The notes below the pieces were generated by a model. That model was not told the DNA's origin. It worked only from the letters and a program-made list of their open reading frames with translations, and searched no databases. The position numbers and the translations under genes are program-made. Source: JAWCLZ01 sp038850275 (GTDB lineage Archaea; Halobacteriota; JAWCLZ01). From it: 41,034 nucleotides of DNA. Where the stretch lies: positions 1 to 41,034 of the forward strand of contig JAWCLZ010000012.1 of the NCBI GenBank assembly GCA_038850275.1, in the 5' to 3' direction. Below are positions 1 to 7,972 of this stretch, piece after piece. Position 1 is the first letter of the stretch, and the number at the start of each line of letters is the position of its first letter.

Positions 1-553
1 CCACACTAAATCAGGCGAGATCATATTTCAAGGAATACGTATAGATAGACTTCAGCCCCACGAGATCGTGGAACTTGGGATAACCTATGTACCTGAGGGG
101 AGAAAGATCTTTCCCTATATGACTGTTAGAGAAAATTTAGAAATCGCAGCTTATACCAAGAATGCTCGAGCTAATAAAGAGGAAACACTTGAACTCGTAT
201 ACAGCTTGTTCCCAGTACTTAAAAAGAAACAAAACGAACTGGGAATGAATTTAAGTGGAGGGGAACAGCGCATGCTCGCACTGGGAAGAGGACTCATGAC
301 TGGTTCTCAGCTTCTACTACTGGATGATCCCTTCATGGGACTCGCTCCTAAGATAATTTCCTGCACTTGCGATATAATTCGAGCAATTAGCTCCAGGGGG
401 ATAACAATTCTCATAGTGGGGCAGCACGTGAGGCAGATCTTAAACCTAGCTAAGCGTGCTTATTTAATTGAATCAGGCAGAATAACCCTTGAAGGTAGAG
501 GAGAAGAGCTTTTAATGAATGAACATGTAAAGAAAATCCTACTTGGCTTCTAA
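1..553 (+). CDS. Branched-chain amino acid-type ABC transporter ATPase (LivF-like), 5' truncated
   Basis: ATP-hydrolysing subunit of a branched-chain amino acid or related importer, acting on the cytoplasmic side of the membrane. The window begins inside the gene: the frame is open from base 2 (TKSGEIIFQG is the LivF region after Walker A), so the GTG at 68 is internal. Visible are YVPEGRKIFPYMTVREN (Q-loop region), the signature NLSGGEQRMLALGRGLM, Walker B QLLLLDDPFMGLAP and the LivF-type switch region ILIVGQHVRQIL. The Walker B pair is DD where the family normally has DE, and the stretch after GLAP (KIISCTCDII) differs from the usual one. Walker A and any LivG/H/M partners lie outside the window. 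The family call is firm; the substrate is unknown. Confidence 0.88.
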   Translation, partial: HTKSGEIIFQGIRIDRLQPHEIVELGITYVPEGRKIFPYMTVRENLEIAAYTKNARANKEETLELVYSLFPVLKKKQNELGMNLSGGEQRMLALGRGLMTGSQLLLLDDPFMGLAPKIISCTCDIIRAISSRGITILIVGQHVRQILNLAKRAYLIESGRITLEGRGEELLMNEHVKKILLGF

Positions 554-561
554 CAGGGGAG

Positions 562-1038
562 ATGGCAGTGGAATATTATATTCTAAAGAAAGAGGAAGTG
601 AACTATGAGCACCACGAGAAGCACGAACAAATTATTTGGAGGAATATAAATACAGGAGCTCAATATGTAGACTTCTTAGATGGAGAGCTTCTACTTCTAA
701 ATGGCTTAAAGATAGGCAAGTTGAAACACTGGCCTGCGAATGAGAGGGAATTAGAGATCGCGAGAAAGATATTTGAATTGAGAGATGTGGAAGCTAGAGA
801 TCTCTACATTCTCTACAACATCACCATTGATCCAGTTTACCGCAGAAAAGGGCATGGAACAGTTTTCTATCGAATGTTTGAAGAGGAAAAAAAGAAAGAA
901 GGCTATAAATATATAGTTGCATGGCGGGTTAAAAAAGTGGAGGCAATTAATTTCTTCAAGAAAATGGGCTTTGATTTAAGAAAAGTACCTAAATCGATAC
1001 ATCCTGATCTCCATAACTTGGGGTTGAAGAAAATATAG
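562..1038 (+). CDS. GNAT-family N-acetyltransferase
   Basis: Predicted acyl-CoA-dependent N-acetyltransferase, substrate unknown. The C-terminal half holds the GNAT core: beta-4 YNITIDPVYRRKGHGTVFYR with the acetyl-CoA pyrophosphate loop (RRKGHG, near residues 94-99), followed by AINFFKKMGFDLRK. The N-terminal half is specific to this protein. The gene follows the ABC ATPase after 8 bases. An ATG at 562 is directly abutted by AGGGGAG (555-561), too close for normal spacing; the in-frame GTG at 568 sits better behind that ribosome binding site and may be the true start. Confidence 0.75.
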   Translation: MAVEYYILKKEEVNYEHHEKHEQIIWRNINTGAQYVDFLDGELLLLNGLKIGKLKHWPANERELEIARKIFELRDVEARDLYILYNITIDPVYRRKGHGTVFYRMFEEEKKKEGYKYIVAWRVKKVEAINFFKKMGFDLRKVPKSIHPDLHNLGLKKI

Positions 1039-1058
1039 GAGGTATAGGGGGATTGAAA

Positions 1059-1967
1059 ATGCAAACAATTGATAAAATAACTGTGCAAACAATAGTGGAT
1101 AACTATATAGATGTATTTGAACCAAGCACCGAGAATATAAAGAGAATAGCAGCTGGAGAGCTTAAAGAGCCATTGATAGGTGGACATGGCTTAGCATTTT
1201 TAATTGAAATTCAAAGAGCTGGTTTGACTAAAAAAATTTTAATGGATACTTCGAATTCCCCTCAAGTGCTGCTCCACAACATGCGGGCTTTAAATATAAA
1301 CGCAGATGAAATAGCCTATTTATTCCTAAGTCATGGACACCCAGATCACTACACAGGTCTAGAGGGCTTTTTAAAATCTCGAACAAGACCAGTGGATATA
1401 TATACACATCCTGATGTATTCTGGCCTAGATATTTAATTACCCCTAAGGGAAAAAGTCCAACTTGGAAACTCGAGAAAGAGAAATATGAATCCATAGGTG
1501 CAAACTTCAAACTCGCATCTATATTCAATGAAATCGAGCCAGGAGTTGCATTGAGCGGTGAAATACCTAGAGTAACTGAGTTCGAGAAAACTTGGGTGGG
1601 AGCGCGTATAGTTAAAGCAGGCATTGATCAAGATGATTTAATACTAGATGAACAAGCTTTAGTAGCTAATGTTAAAAATAAAGGACTTGTGATCGTGTCA
1701 AGCTGCTCCCACGCAGGTATTATAAATACAGTTAAACATTTGCAGCAGAAAACAGGTATCGAGAGAATTGCCGCGGTCATAGCTGGAATGCACTTAGCGG
1801 TGGTAAAGGAAGAAGTAATAGATAAAACCATAGCTGCATTTAAAGAAATCAACGCAAGTTTAGTTATACCCGCACATTGCACAGGATTTAAAGCAATGTG
1901 CAAATTTCGGCAGGCAATGCCTGAGAACTTTGCAGTCAACACCCTAGGCGCGAAGATAATAATATAA
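1059..1967 (+). CDS. Metallo-beta-lactamase-fold hydrolase (COG1237-like)
   Basis: Metal-dependent hydrolase fold of about 302 residues. The metal motif SHGHPDHYTG is followed by a second metal region VSSCSHAGIINTVKHLQ, and AGMHLAVV and IPAHCTGF lie near the C-terminus. This arrangement is that of COG1237, which includes the methanogen enzyme (MJ0301 group) that condenses a dihydropterin with ribofuranosylaminobenzene phosphate in methanopterin synthesis; that role is possible in an F420 organism but not proven here. ATG 1059 is preferred over TTG 1053 because GGGGG at 1047-1051 is 7 bases upstream. It probably belongs to the transcript of the GNAT gene, 20 bases before it. Confidence 0.8.
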   Translation: MQTIDKITVQTIVDNYIDVFEPSTENIKRIAAGELKEPLIGGHGLAFLIEIQRAGLTKKILMDTSNSPQVLLHNMRALNINADEIAYLFLSHGHPDHYTGLEGFLKSRTRPVDIYTHPDVFWPRYLITPKGKSPTWKLEKEKYESIGANFKLASIFNEIEPGVALSGEIPRVTEFEKTWVGARIVKAGIDQDDLILDEQALVANVKNKGLVIVSSCSHAGIINTVKHLQQKTGIERIAAVIAGMHLAVVKEEVIDKTIAAFKEINASLVIPAHCTGFKAMCKFRQAMPENFAVNTLGAKIII

Positions 1968-1995
1968 TTAAAATATTAAATTTATTATACTTAAT

Positions 1996-3102
1996 TTATA
2001 GCACGTGATGATGGAAAATCATTTGTTTAACATCTTCCACGGTTTTTTTAACCCTCCTTAGAATAGCTTCATCATCTATTCCCATTGTTTTATAAAAAAT
2101 AGATATATCCATTTTATCCACTTCATCATAGAGCTCCAAATATCGCTCGCGAGGCAGTGCTTCTGAAACTGCAGTGAACATAATCGCCCAGCATCTAGCT
2201 ACATTACTAGGGTTATATCCCCCTCCTCCAAGTATTAGGTATTTTCCATTACATAATTTATGAGCCAAGCCATGCATTATATTCGCAATTGCCTCATAGG
2301 TCTTCGTGGTTAAAGCTAGACCAACTAAAGGATCTTGAAAGTGTCCATCAGTGCCAAATTGATTTATTATTATCTCAGGCTGATATTTTTCAAGGAGAGG
2401 CACTACTACTTCATTGAATGCATATAAATAGGCCTCATGAGTTGTTTTTCTAGGCAAGGGAATATTAACTGAGTAGCCAGTTCCCTCGGCAGCACCTATC
2501 TCATTGAAATTGCCTGTACCTGGATATATAAAGCCATATCTATGGAGTGAGATCTTCAAAATGGGCTCGGTGTAAAGTAAATACTGCGTACCATCTGCAT
2601 GATGCCCATCGATGTCAACTATTGCAATTCTCTCTATCCCCCATTTCTGCTGGAGATATCTAACGCTCATCACTACATCATTGAAGATGCAAAAGCCACC
2701 TGCAGCATCGCGAGTGGCATGATGAAAACCTCCTCCCGGGTTGAAAGCGTGAGATGCCTCGTTTTTCATTATCAACTCAGCTCCTACCAACGAGCCTCCC
2801 GTTCTCAAGCAGCTCAATTCAAAGCAGCCTTTATACGCTGGAGTATCACCATAGTCAAGATACCCCTCACCTTTTTCGCTCATTCTCTTCACAAATTCTA
2901 TATACTCACGGGAGTGAACAAGTAGAAGTTCTTCCAAAGTAGCAGGTCTTGGCGGATAGAGCTTAACTTTTCCCTCTACTTCTAATACTCCCAACTGCTT
3001 TAATAAATTGCAAAAATAGCTATATCTTGAAGTTATGGGTAGCTCTGTGAAGGCTTGCTTTGCATATTCCTCGCTGAATATTAAAGCAGTTATCCCGCTC
3101 AT
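1996..3102 (-). CDS. acuC: Histone deacetylase / AcuC-family deacetylase
   Basis: Zinc-dependent deacetylase of the arginase/deacetylase fold, 368 residues. Hallmarks in order are FNPGGGFHHATRDAAGGFC (catalytic His pair), IVDIDGHHADGTQ (zinc ligands Asp and His), FIYPGTGNFNEIG, GTDGHFQDP (third zinc ligand region) and LGGGGYNP. AcuC relatives remove acetyl groups from lysines, for example on acetyl-CoA synthetase; in archaea the target is usually unknown. It converges with the preceding gene (29-base gap) and no partner acetyltransferase or acetyl-CoA synthetase is adjacent, although a GNAT gene lies 1 kb away. Confidence 0.9.
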   Translation of the reverse strand: MSGITALIFSEEYAKQAFTELPITSRYSYFCNLLKQLGVLEVEGKVKLYPPRPATLEELLLVHSREYIEFVKRMSEKGEGYLDYGDTPAYKGCFELSCLRTGGSLVGAELIMKNEASHAFNPGGGFHHATRDAAGGFCIFNDVVMSVRYLQQKWGIERIAIVDIDGHHADGTQYLLYTEPILKISLHRYGFIYPGTGNFNEIGAAEGTGYSVNIPLPRKTTHEAYLYAFNEVVVPLLEKYQPEIIINQFGTDGHFQDPLVGLALTTKTYEAIANIMHGLAHKLCNGKYLILGGGGYNPSNVARCWAIMFTAVSEALPRERYLELYDEVDKMDISIFYKTMGIDDEAILRRVKKTVEDVKQMIFHHHVL

Positions 3103-3189
3103 AGCTTAAATATTAACTTCTCTCTTTTAAGATAAAACTACTGGTTTTAGGTAGGATAAAGAATAAGTCTGTATTCTATATTAGGAAAA

Positions 3190-3233
3190 GGGTTAGAGCA
3201 CCTCCACCGAGAACTTTTTTAAACCTCTAACCC
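3190..3233. repeat. 9-bp perfect inverted repeat in the acuC-HEPN intergenic region
   Basis: GGGTTAGAG at 3190-3198 is the exact reverse complement of CTCTAACCC at 3225-3233, with a 26-base spacer. The spacer is too long for a typical repressor palindrome, so an RNA stem or a looped binding site is as likely. It lies in the 213-base divergent region between acuC (minus) and the HEPN/MNT pair (plus), about 55 bases upstream of the TTTATA box near 3286. Function unknown. Confidence 0.45.
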
Positions 3234-3321
3234 CCTTGAAAAATCTAGTTTTAAATTTATTCAATTTACAAACCACGGAAAGGGGTTTATAGATTGGGAG
3301 ATATAAAGACAAGCGTTGAAA

Positions 3322-3723
3322 ATGAGAGAAGAATCAATATGGTGGCTTGAGGATGCAAAGAGGTGCTTATTAAAAGCTGAGAAGTATTTTGAGCTGGAGT
3401 TTTACGAGGACAGTGTTTTCAACTGCCAGCAAGCACTAGAGAAGCTCTTCAAAGGCTTATGGATAATACTACTTAGGAAGAGGCCCATTAAAACCCATAA
3501 AATTCCAAATCTCTACAAGCCATTGGAAAAATATATTACCTTAGATGAAGAGCTTAAGGACTTTCTTTCCTTAATATCTCCCTATTATTTCATCGCTAGA
3601 TATCCAGATATTGCAATGGGCTTACCAGGTGAATTGATAACTAAGAGCTTTGCATTAGAGTGCTTAAACAAGACTAGGAGGATCTTCGAATGCTATCAGA
3701 AGTATATATCGAGAGAGAAGTGA
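3322..3723 (+). CDS. HEPN-domain protein, probable RNase toxin of a HEPN/MNT pair
   Basis: All-helical HEPN protein of about 133 residues, usually the toxin half of a HEPN/MNT module. It shows the typical opening WWLEDAKRCLLKAEKYFE, the NCQQALEKLFKGL helix, and RPIKTH, which fits the R-x4-H RNase active site. ATG 3322 is preferred; TTG 3316 is an alternative. No good ribosome binding site is present, but a TTTATA box near 3286-3291 would place transcription start close to the start codon, suggesting a leaderless message. The 3' end overlaps the next gene by 34 bases, as is common for these pairs. Confidence 0.85.
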   Translation: MREESIWWLEDAKRCLLKAEKYFELEFYEDSVFNCQQALEKLFKGLWIILLRKRPIKTHKIPNLYKPLEKYITLDEELKDFLSLISPYYFIARYPDIAMGLPGELITKSFALECLNKTRRIFECYQKYISREK

Positions 3724-4025
3724 AGCGATATTTAAAGAGCTTGCCCATTAAGATTGACTTCGCAATTCTATTCGGCTCTACTGTTTACGGTAATAGATTA
3801 AGGGATAGCGATATAGACTTAATAGTGGTTTCAGAGGACTTTAAAAACATGCCCTTTGAAAAGAGAATTTTAATTCTTCAAAAATACTGGAAACATAACG
3901 TATTGATTGAGGCCTTTGGTTTCACCAGCGATGAGCTAGAGAGACTTAGAGATAAAAGCATTGTGATACAAGAGGCCTTAGAAAAAGGAAGAATCCTTCT
4001 GAGAAGAAAAGGAATAAAAATTTAG
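3690..4025 (+). CDS. mntA: MNT-domain nucleotidyltransferase, probable antitoxin of the HEPN/MNT pair
   Basis: Minimal nucleotidyltransferase of 111 residues. The polymerase-beta-like motif is intact: LFGSTVYGNRLRDSDIDLIV gives GS followed by D-x-D. Characterised MntA proteins neutralise the HEPN toxin by attaching AMP units to a tyrosine near its R-x4-H site; HEPN proteins here have several candidate tyrosines. The gene starts inside the end of the HEPN gene (34-base overlap in another frame), which implies translational coupling. The gene symbol is assigned by analogy. Confidence 0.82.
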   Translation: MLSEVYIEREVKRYLKSLPIKIDFAILFGSTVYGNRLRDSDIDLIVVSEDFKNMPFEKRILILQKYWKHNVLIEAFGFTSDELERLRDKSIVIQEALEKGRILLRRKGIKI

Positions 4026-4145
4026 GTCTTTTTATATAAAAAAATCCTTTAATGTTAGTATGCATAACTTCATAAATTGTATTGCAATTTTTAGCTTAGT
4101 TGCTGCATCAAAGACTTTTTCTAGCATTGAATTAGATTTATTGAT

Positions 4146-5639
4146 ATGCAGAATTACTATGAAGAACTCCTAGCGAGAGCTAGAGAAATAGCCATTCTTA
4201 AATCAATAATTTCTCTCCTACAGTGGGACTTAGAAGCCAAGATGCCTCAAAGTGGAATTCATCTTAGAAAACAGCAGCTAGCAATGCTAAGTAAGATCTT
4301 GCATAAGAGAATCTGCGATCCTGAGATTAAAATGCTTCTTAATAAAATCGATATACAAACTTTAAGCGAGGCTCAAAAGAGAAATGTATATTTAATTAGA
4401 AAAAACTATGAGGAGCAAGTCAAACTCCCTGAGAAACTAATCTCGGAAACTGCTGAGCAAAGAGCAGCTACCATTGATGTATGGAGGAGGGCAAAAGCAG
4501 TTGGTAATTTCGATATCCTCAAACCAGAGCTGATGAAACTATTTGAATTGAAAAAGCAAATGGCTAATATCTTAATGGAAGTTAAAAGCGCTTCGAATCC
4601 ATATGAGGCTCTCATAGATATCTACGAGCCCAAGGTAACCATTAATTTTTTAACGAAAATCTTCGAGGAGCTTAAGCGGGAGTTGCTTATTCTTGTTGAA
4701 AAATACAGAGCAGTGTCTAATGAGTTAGATGCAGCTATTTTGAAAATTAAAATACCAGTTGATATTCAACGCCAGATCGCAAGAGCTCTAGCTAAGTTCT
4801 TTGAGTACGACATTGAAACGAGTCAAGCTTGGGGTAGAATTGATGAAAGCGAGCATCCATTTACCTCTGGCTATTACCATGACATTCGAATCACCACGAA
4901 GTACCACGAGGATAACTATATTTCTTCTATATTCTCAATACTCCACGAAGTGGGCCACGCTTTATATGAACACAACTTAAATCCAGAGTTCATCTATCAA
5001 CCAATTGGAACAACTTGCTCCTTTGGCTTTGAAGAAGCGCAAGCGAGGTTCCTTGAAAATATAATAGGAAGGTCACGCGAGTTCTGGAGCTACTTCCATC
5101 CAAGGCTTAAGAAGATCGCTGGTGATTTTTTACCTCTGGACTTAGATGGCTACCTCGCAGCTATAAATCAAATTAAGCCTACTAAAATACGCATTGAAGC
5201 AGATGAAGTTACCTATAATTTGCATATATTAATTCGCTTTGAAATCGAGCTTGATTTATTCGCAGAGAAAATCAAGATATCTGAGTTACCACAGGTTTGG
5301 GATGAGAAATATTTAAACTATTTAGGATTGAAAATCGAAAACGATAGGGAGGGGGTTCTGCAAGATATCCACTGGGCAAGTGGATACTTTGGATACTTCC
5401 CTTCATATGCACTTGGTAATCTCTACTCAGCTCAGATTTTAAGCAAACTTGAGAGAGAATTGAACTGGCGGGAGCAAATCGCTGAGGGAAGCTTTCAAGG
5501 TGTGAAGAAATGGTTAGTTGAAAATATCTATACCTATGGAAACCTATATGACCCACTGGACTTGATAAAGAAAATCACAGGAGAGGAACTCTCCATAGAG
5601 CACTATTTGAATTACCTAAAAAATAGATATGCTAAATAA
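4146..5639 (+). CDS. Thermostable carboxypeptidase Taq, M32 family metallopeptidase
   Basis: Zinc metallocarboxypeptidase of 497 residues, full length for M32. The active site ILHEVGHALYEHNL carries HEXXH, and the third ligand lies in FGFEEAQARFLENIIGRS. The family motifs EHPFTSGYYHDIRITTKY and IRIEADEVTYNLHILIRFE are both present. M32 enzymes trim C-terminal residues from peptides in the cytoplasm. A TATA-like TTTATATAAA at 4031-4040 lies just after the previous gene and would give an 80-base leader. There is no clear ribosome binding site before ATG 4146. Confidence 0.93.
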   Translation: MQNYYEELLARAREIAILKSIISLLQWDLEAKMPQSGIHLRKQQLAMLSKILHKRICDPEIKMLLNKIDIQTLSEAQKRNVYLIRKNYEEQVKLPEKLISETAEQRAATIDVWRRAKAVGNFDILKPELMKLFELKKQMANILMEVKSASNPYEALIDIYEPKVTINFLTKIFEELKRELLILVEKYRAVSNELDAAILKIKIPVDIQRQIARALAKFFEYDIETSQAWGRIDESEHPFTSGYYHDIRITTKYHEDNYISSIFSILHEVGHALYEHNLNPEFIYQPIGTTCSFGFEEAQARFLENIIGRSREFWSYFHPRLKKIAGDFLPLDLDGYLAAINQIKPTKIRIEADEVTYNLHILIRFEIELDLFAEKIKISELPQVWDEKYLNYLGLKIENDREGVLQDIHWASGYFGYFPSYALGNLYSAQILSKLERELNWREQIAEGSFQGVKKWLVENIYTYGNLYDPLDLIKKITGEELSIEHYLNYLKNRYAK

Positions 5640-5729
5640 CAATTAACATTTAAATGAAGTTCTTAATCTTCATCTAGATTGCACTGCGTAGATGCTTACT
5701 ATTAGTCCCATATCTGCTTACTATTAAGC

Positions 5730-7604
5730 TCACCCATATTTAACTGCTGGGCAGTTCTCCATGCATTTCCCGCAGTGCTTGCAGCGATTTGATATTTCCA
5801 CTTCTTCTTTTATCTCTATTGCCTTTGCACTGCAGTTAGCCGCGCATATTCCACATTTACTGCACTTAAGCGCTCTCAATATCGACTTCCTAGCTTTCTC
5901 CATGAGCTCCATTGCAGTTCGCATTTCTCGACTTCTAACGGTGACCGTTCCACTTGCGTAGATTGTTAAACTGGATTTATCAATTGAGAGATAAAGCAGT
6001 CCCTCGGCTTTCCTAGGCACGCCAATTGCCTTGAGCATGCTGAAAACTCTATCTAGATCCAGTGGTATGCCAAAGCTTCCCTCTGCATATATCCAACCAT
6101 CTGCAGCACAGGGAGTGTAGCCTGAAATCATATTGAACTCAAGAGTTCTCTTCTCCACCTTAGCCACTTCCAGCTCTATTCCAAGTTCAGCCATTAACCT
6201 TCGCTGTGCAGGTGGATATTTCCTCCACCTCCAGAAGCCATATTTCACCCATTCTTCAGGCAGGTTCATTTTCCTAGCATATTCCTTTAAATAAAGCTCC
6301 CACTTCTCCCAAGAACTAGGGATTATTTCCCTTATTCTTTCAAATTCAGCTAAACTTGAAGCTGGACATAGCCAACATCCAATTCTATCAAAGCCTTTTT
6401 CATAGAGGGGATTGTACTCGGCTTTCTCGCGAAATATATAAAGCCAGATGTGAAGCGCTGTCCAGTTTTGAATTGGGGATGCTGAAACTTGATTTCCAAC
6501 CCAGGGATTCTTCCATATTCTTTGGCTCCTTGATCTCAACTCAGATTCATATTTCCTCTGGCCTATGAAGGTCAAGCAGCCCCTTGGGTAGTTTTGGTCA
6601 ATTAGCTGCGTAACTTTAGCCAGCTTGCAGACTTTGCAGCACCATCTTGCCTCAACAGAGGGGGGGCCAAAATGCTCTAGGTTAATCCAGAATGCATCAT
6701 TAACTGAGGCTTGGAGTAAATTCAAGCCATATTTACTTGCATTCCTTAGGACATTGATCTTAGTTTCCTCGAATTCCAAGCCTGTGTCCACGAAGATTAC
6801 GTCAAAATGTTCTATGGCTTTTTTAACAAGCAGTAGGGTAACTAAGCTGTCCTTCCCCCCTGAATAGGAAACTGTCACAGGTCTATTGGTATTCTCCACA
6901 ACCTTTTTTATAAAATCGATTGCCTCAGCTTCATAGCTCGCTATCACTTCCTCATTTGCTTCAACTGCATCGCTCCAGCTCTGCCCTCCTAGTAATATTT
7001 TTTCTTCTTCATAGCCACTCCACCTAGTTTTAACAGCTATTCCTCTCTCTCGCTTGAGCATTTCCAAGCCATTCATCCTAGCTCTGCCAACTGCAATTGG
7101 CTTATCTTCGCTGAATACAATCACCTCATCCCCTTTTTTTATATTTGAATCTGCATCGATAACTCCAGGGCCTAGTACGTTGGCTGTTTTTAATATGTAT
7201 TGAGCTGCTCCTTCGTCCACTTTCACATATCTACGCTTGACATTCATCCTCCGTGCAGCGCTCAATCTAGGAAGGAAGACCCAATCTAGTTTGAGAGGTT
7301 CAAAGCGCAGCGAGCCAATAACTTTGCCATCTAGGATTATTTCATCCATTCTATCCTCAAATGGCACTTTATTGAGCACCACCAATTTATCCCTTGGAAT
7401 TAAATTTGCATCTCCGAAGTCTCTTTCCACTATTTTTCTTATCAGATTTAAATCAAATTCAAAAGCAGGACGGATATCACCAGGTGGAGTAATATCTACT
7501 TTAATAGCTCTGGAGCTGCATTTACCGCATTTCTCAGCCAATATTGGTAAATTGCATTGCGTGCACCAGTAGAGCTGGAGTTCACCTAGATATACCCTGC
7601 TCAT
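5730..7604 (-). CDS. PAPS reductase-like protein with zinc ribbon, PUA-like and ferredoxin domains
   Basis: A 624-residue multidomain protein. Order: N-terminal zinc ribbon (C14, C17, C26, C29); a PUA-like RNA-binding fold around 128-200 (GAAQYILKTANVLGPGVIDAD, IKKGDEVIVF); an adenylate-binding PP-loop domain with SYSGGKDSL (about 246-254) of the PAPS reductase/sulfotransferase-like family; a cysteine group WCCKVCK and GCWLCP; and a C-terminal two-cluster ferredoxin (CSKCGICAANC from 581, CKHCGKCMENCP from 608). Similar proteins are known from methanogens but the substrate is not established; the PUA plus PP-loop combination suggests sulfur insertion into RNA as readily as sulfate-ester reduction. 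Confidence 0.8.
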   Translation of the reverse strand: MSRVYLGELQLYWCTQCNLPILAEKCGKCSSRAIKVDITPPGDIRPAFEFDLNLIRKIVERDFGDANLIPRDKLVVLNKVPFEDRMDEIILDGKVIGSLRFEPLKLDWVFLPRLSAARRMNVKRRYVKVDEGAAQYILKTANVLGPGVIDADSNIKKGDEVIVFSEDKPIAVGRARMNGLEMLKRERGIAVKTRWSGYEEEKILLGGQSWSDAVEANEEVIASYEAEAIDFIKKVVENTNRPVTVSYSGGKDSLVTLLLVKKAIEHFDVIFVDTGLEFEETKINVLRNASKYGLNLLQASVNDAFWINLEHFGPPSVEARWCCKVCKLAKVTQLIDQNYPRGCLTFIGQRKYESELRSRSQRIWKNPWVGNQVSASPIQNWTALHIWLYIFREKAEYNPLYEKGFDRIGCWLCPASSLAEFERIREIIPSSWEKWELYLKEYARKMNLPEEWVKYGFWRWRKYPPAQRRLMAELGIELEVAKVEKRTLEFNMISGYTPCAADGWIYAEGSFGIPLDLDRVFSMLKAIGVPRKAEGLLYLSIDKSSLTIYASGTVTVRSREMRTAMELMEKARKSILRALKCSKCGICAANCSAKAIEIKEEVEISNRCKHCGKCMENCPAVKYG

Positions 7605-7746
7605 ATTTTAACTTATAGTTATAATCAGCTTATACTAGATGTAGGTTTTTCCCATCCACAAGTATTTAAAATTTTATATCAAAATTTATTAAATCAAATA
7701 TCAAAATTTTTGAATTCTAATTTATATTTTAATATTAAATCGAAAG

Positions 7747-7757
7747 TTTTATATAAA
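7747..7757 (+). promoter_or_regulatory. TATA box of the 43-residue microprotein gene
   Basis: TTTTATATAAA preceded by CGAAAG, a purine-rich stretch in the BRE position. Start of transcription about 25 bases downstream gives a leader of roughly 45 bases before ATG 7828. A trinucleotide-rich, imperfectly palindromic stretch (TCATCA at the left, TGATGA at the right, 7766-7802) lies between box and gene and could be an operator. Confidence 0.5.
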
Positions 7758-7827
7758 TCAAAATATCATCACCATAATAATTATCATAATAATAATGATG
7801 AATTTAACCAGATAGGAGGTGATAGTG

Positions 7828-7959
7828 ATGAGGGAGAGAATTCTTTACTTGCTAAGTATTGTTAAAGACCCAAGAACTACAGCACTCTTACTTGGGATAT
7901 TGCTTTTAACAATTGCAACTGAAGCAGTATCTGCATATGGCACATTCCGAGGACCATAA
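7828..7959 (+). CDS. 43-residue membrane microprotein, unknown function
   Basis: ATG 7828 to TAA 7957-7959. The ribosome binding site AGGAGGTGAT (7814-7823) is a 10-base match to the 3' end of archaeal 16S rRNA at good spacing, the strongest in the window, which is the main argument that this is a gene. The peptide starts MRERILYLLSIVKDP, has one hydrophobic helix (TTALLLGILLLTIATEAV, residues 17-34) and ends SAYGTFRGP. The positively charged N-terminus predicts a C-terminus outside the membrane. I recognise no family. It is convergent with the ferredoxin-DUF3422 gene, whose stop is 13 bases away. Confidence 0.65.
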   Translation: MRERILYLLSIVKDPRTTALLLGILLLTIATEAVSAYGTFRGP

Positions 7960-7972
7960 GAATTAATAAAAT

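Noticed and set aside
4060..4173. 37-residue plus-strand reading frame before the M32 carboxypeptidase
   Set aside because: It runs into the start of the carboxypeptidase gene in another frame, has no ribosome binding site and no recognisable feature.
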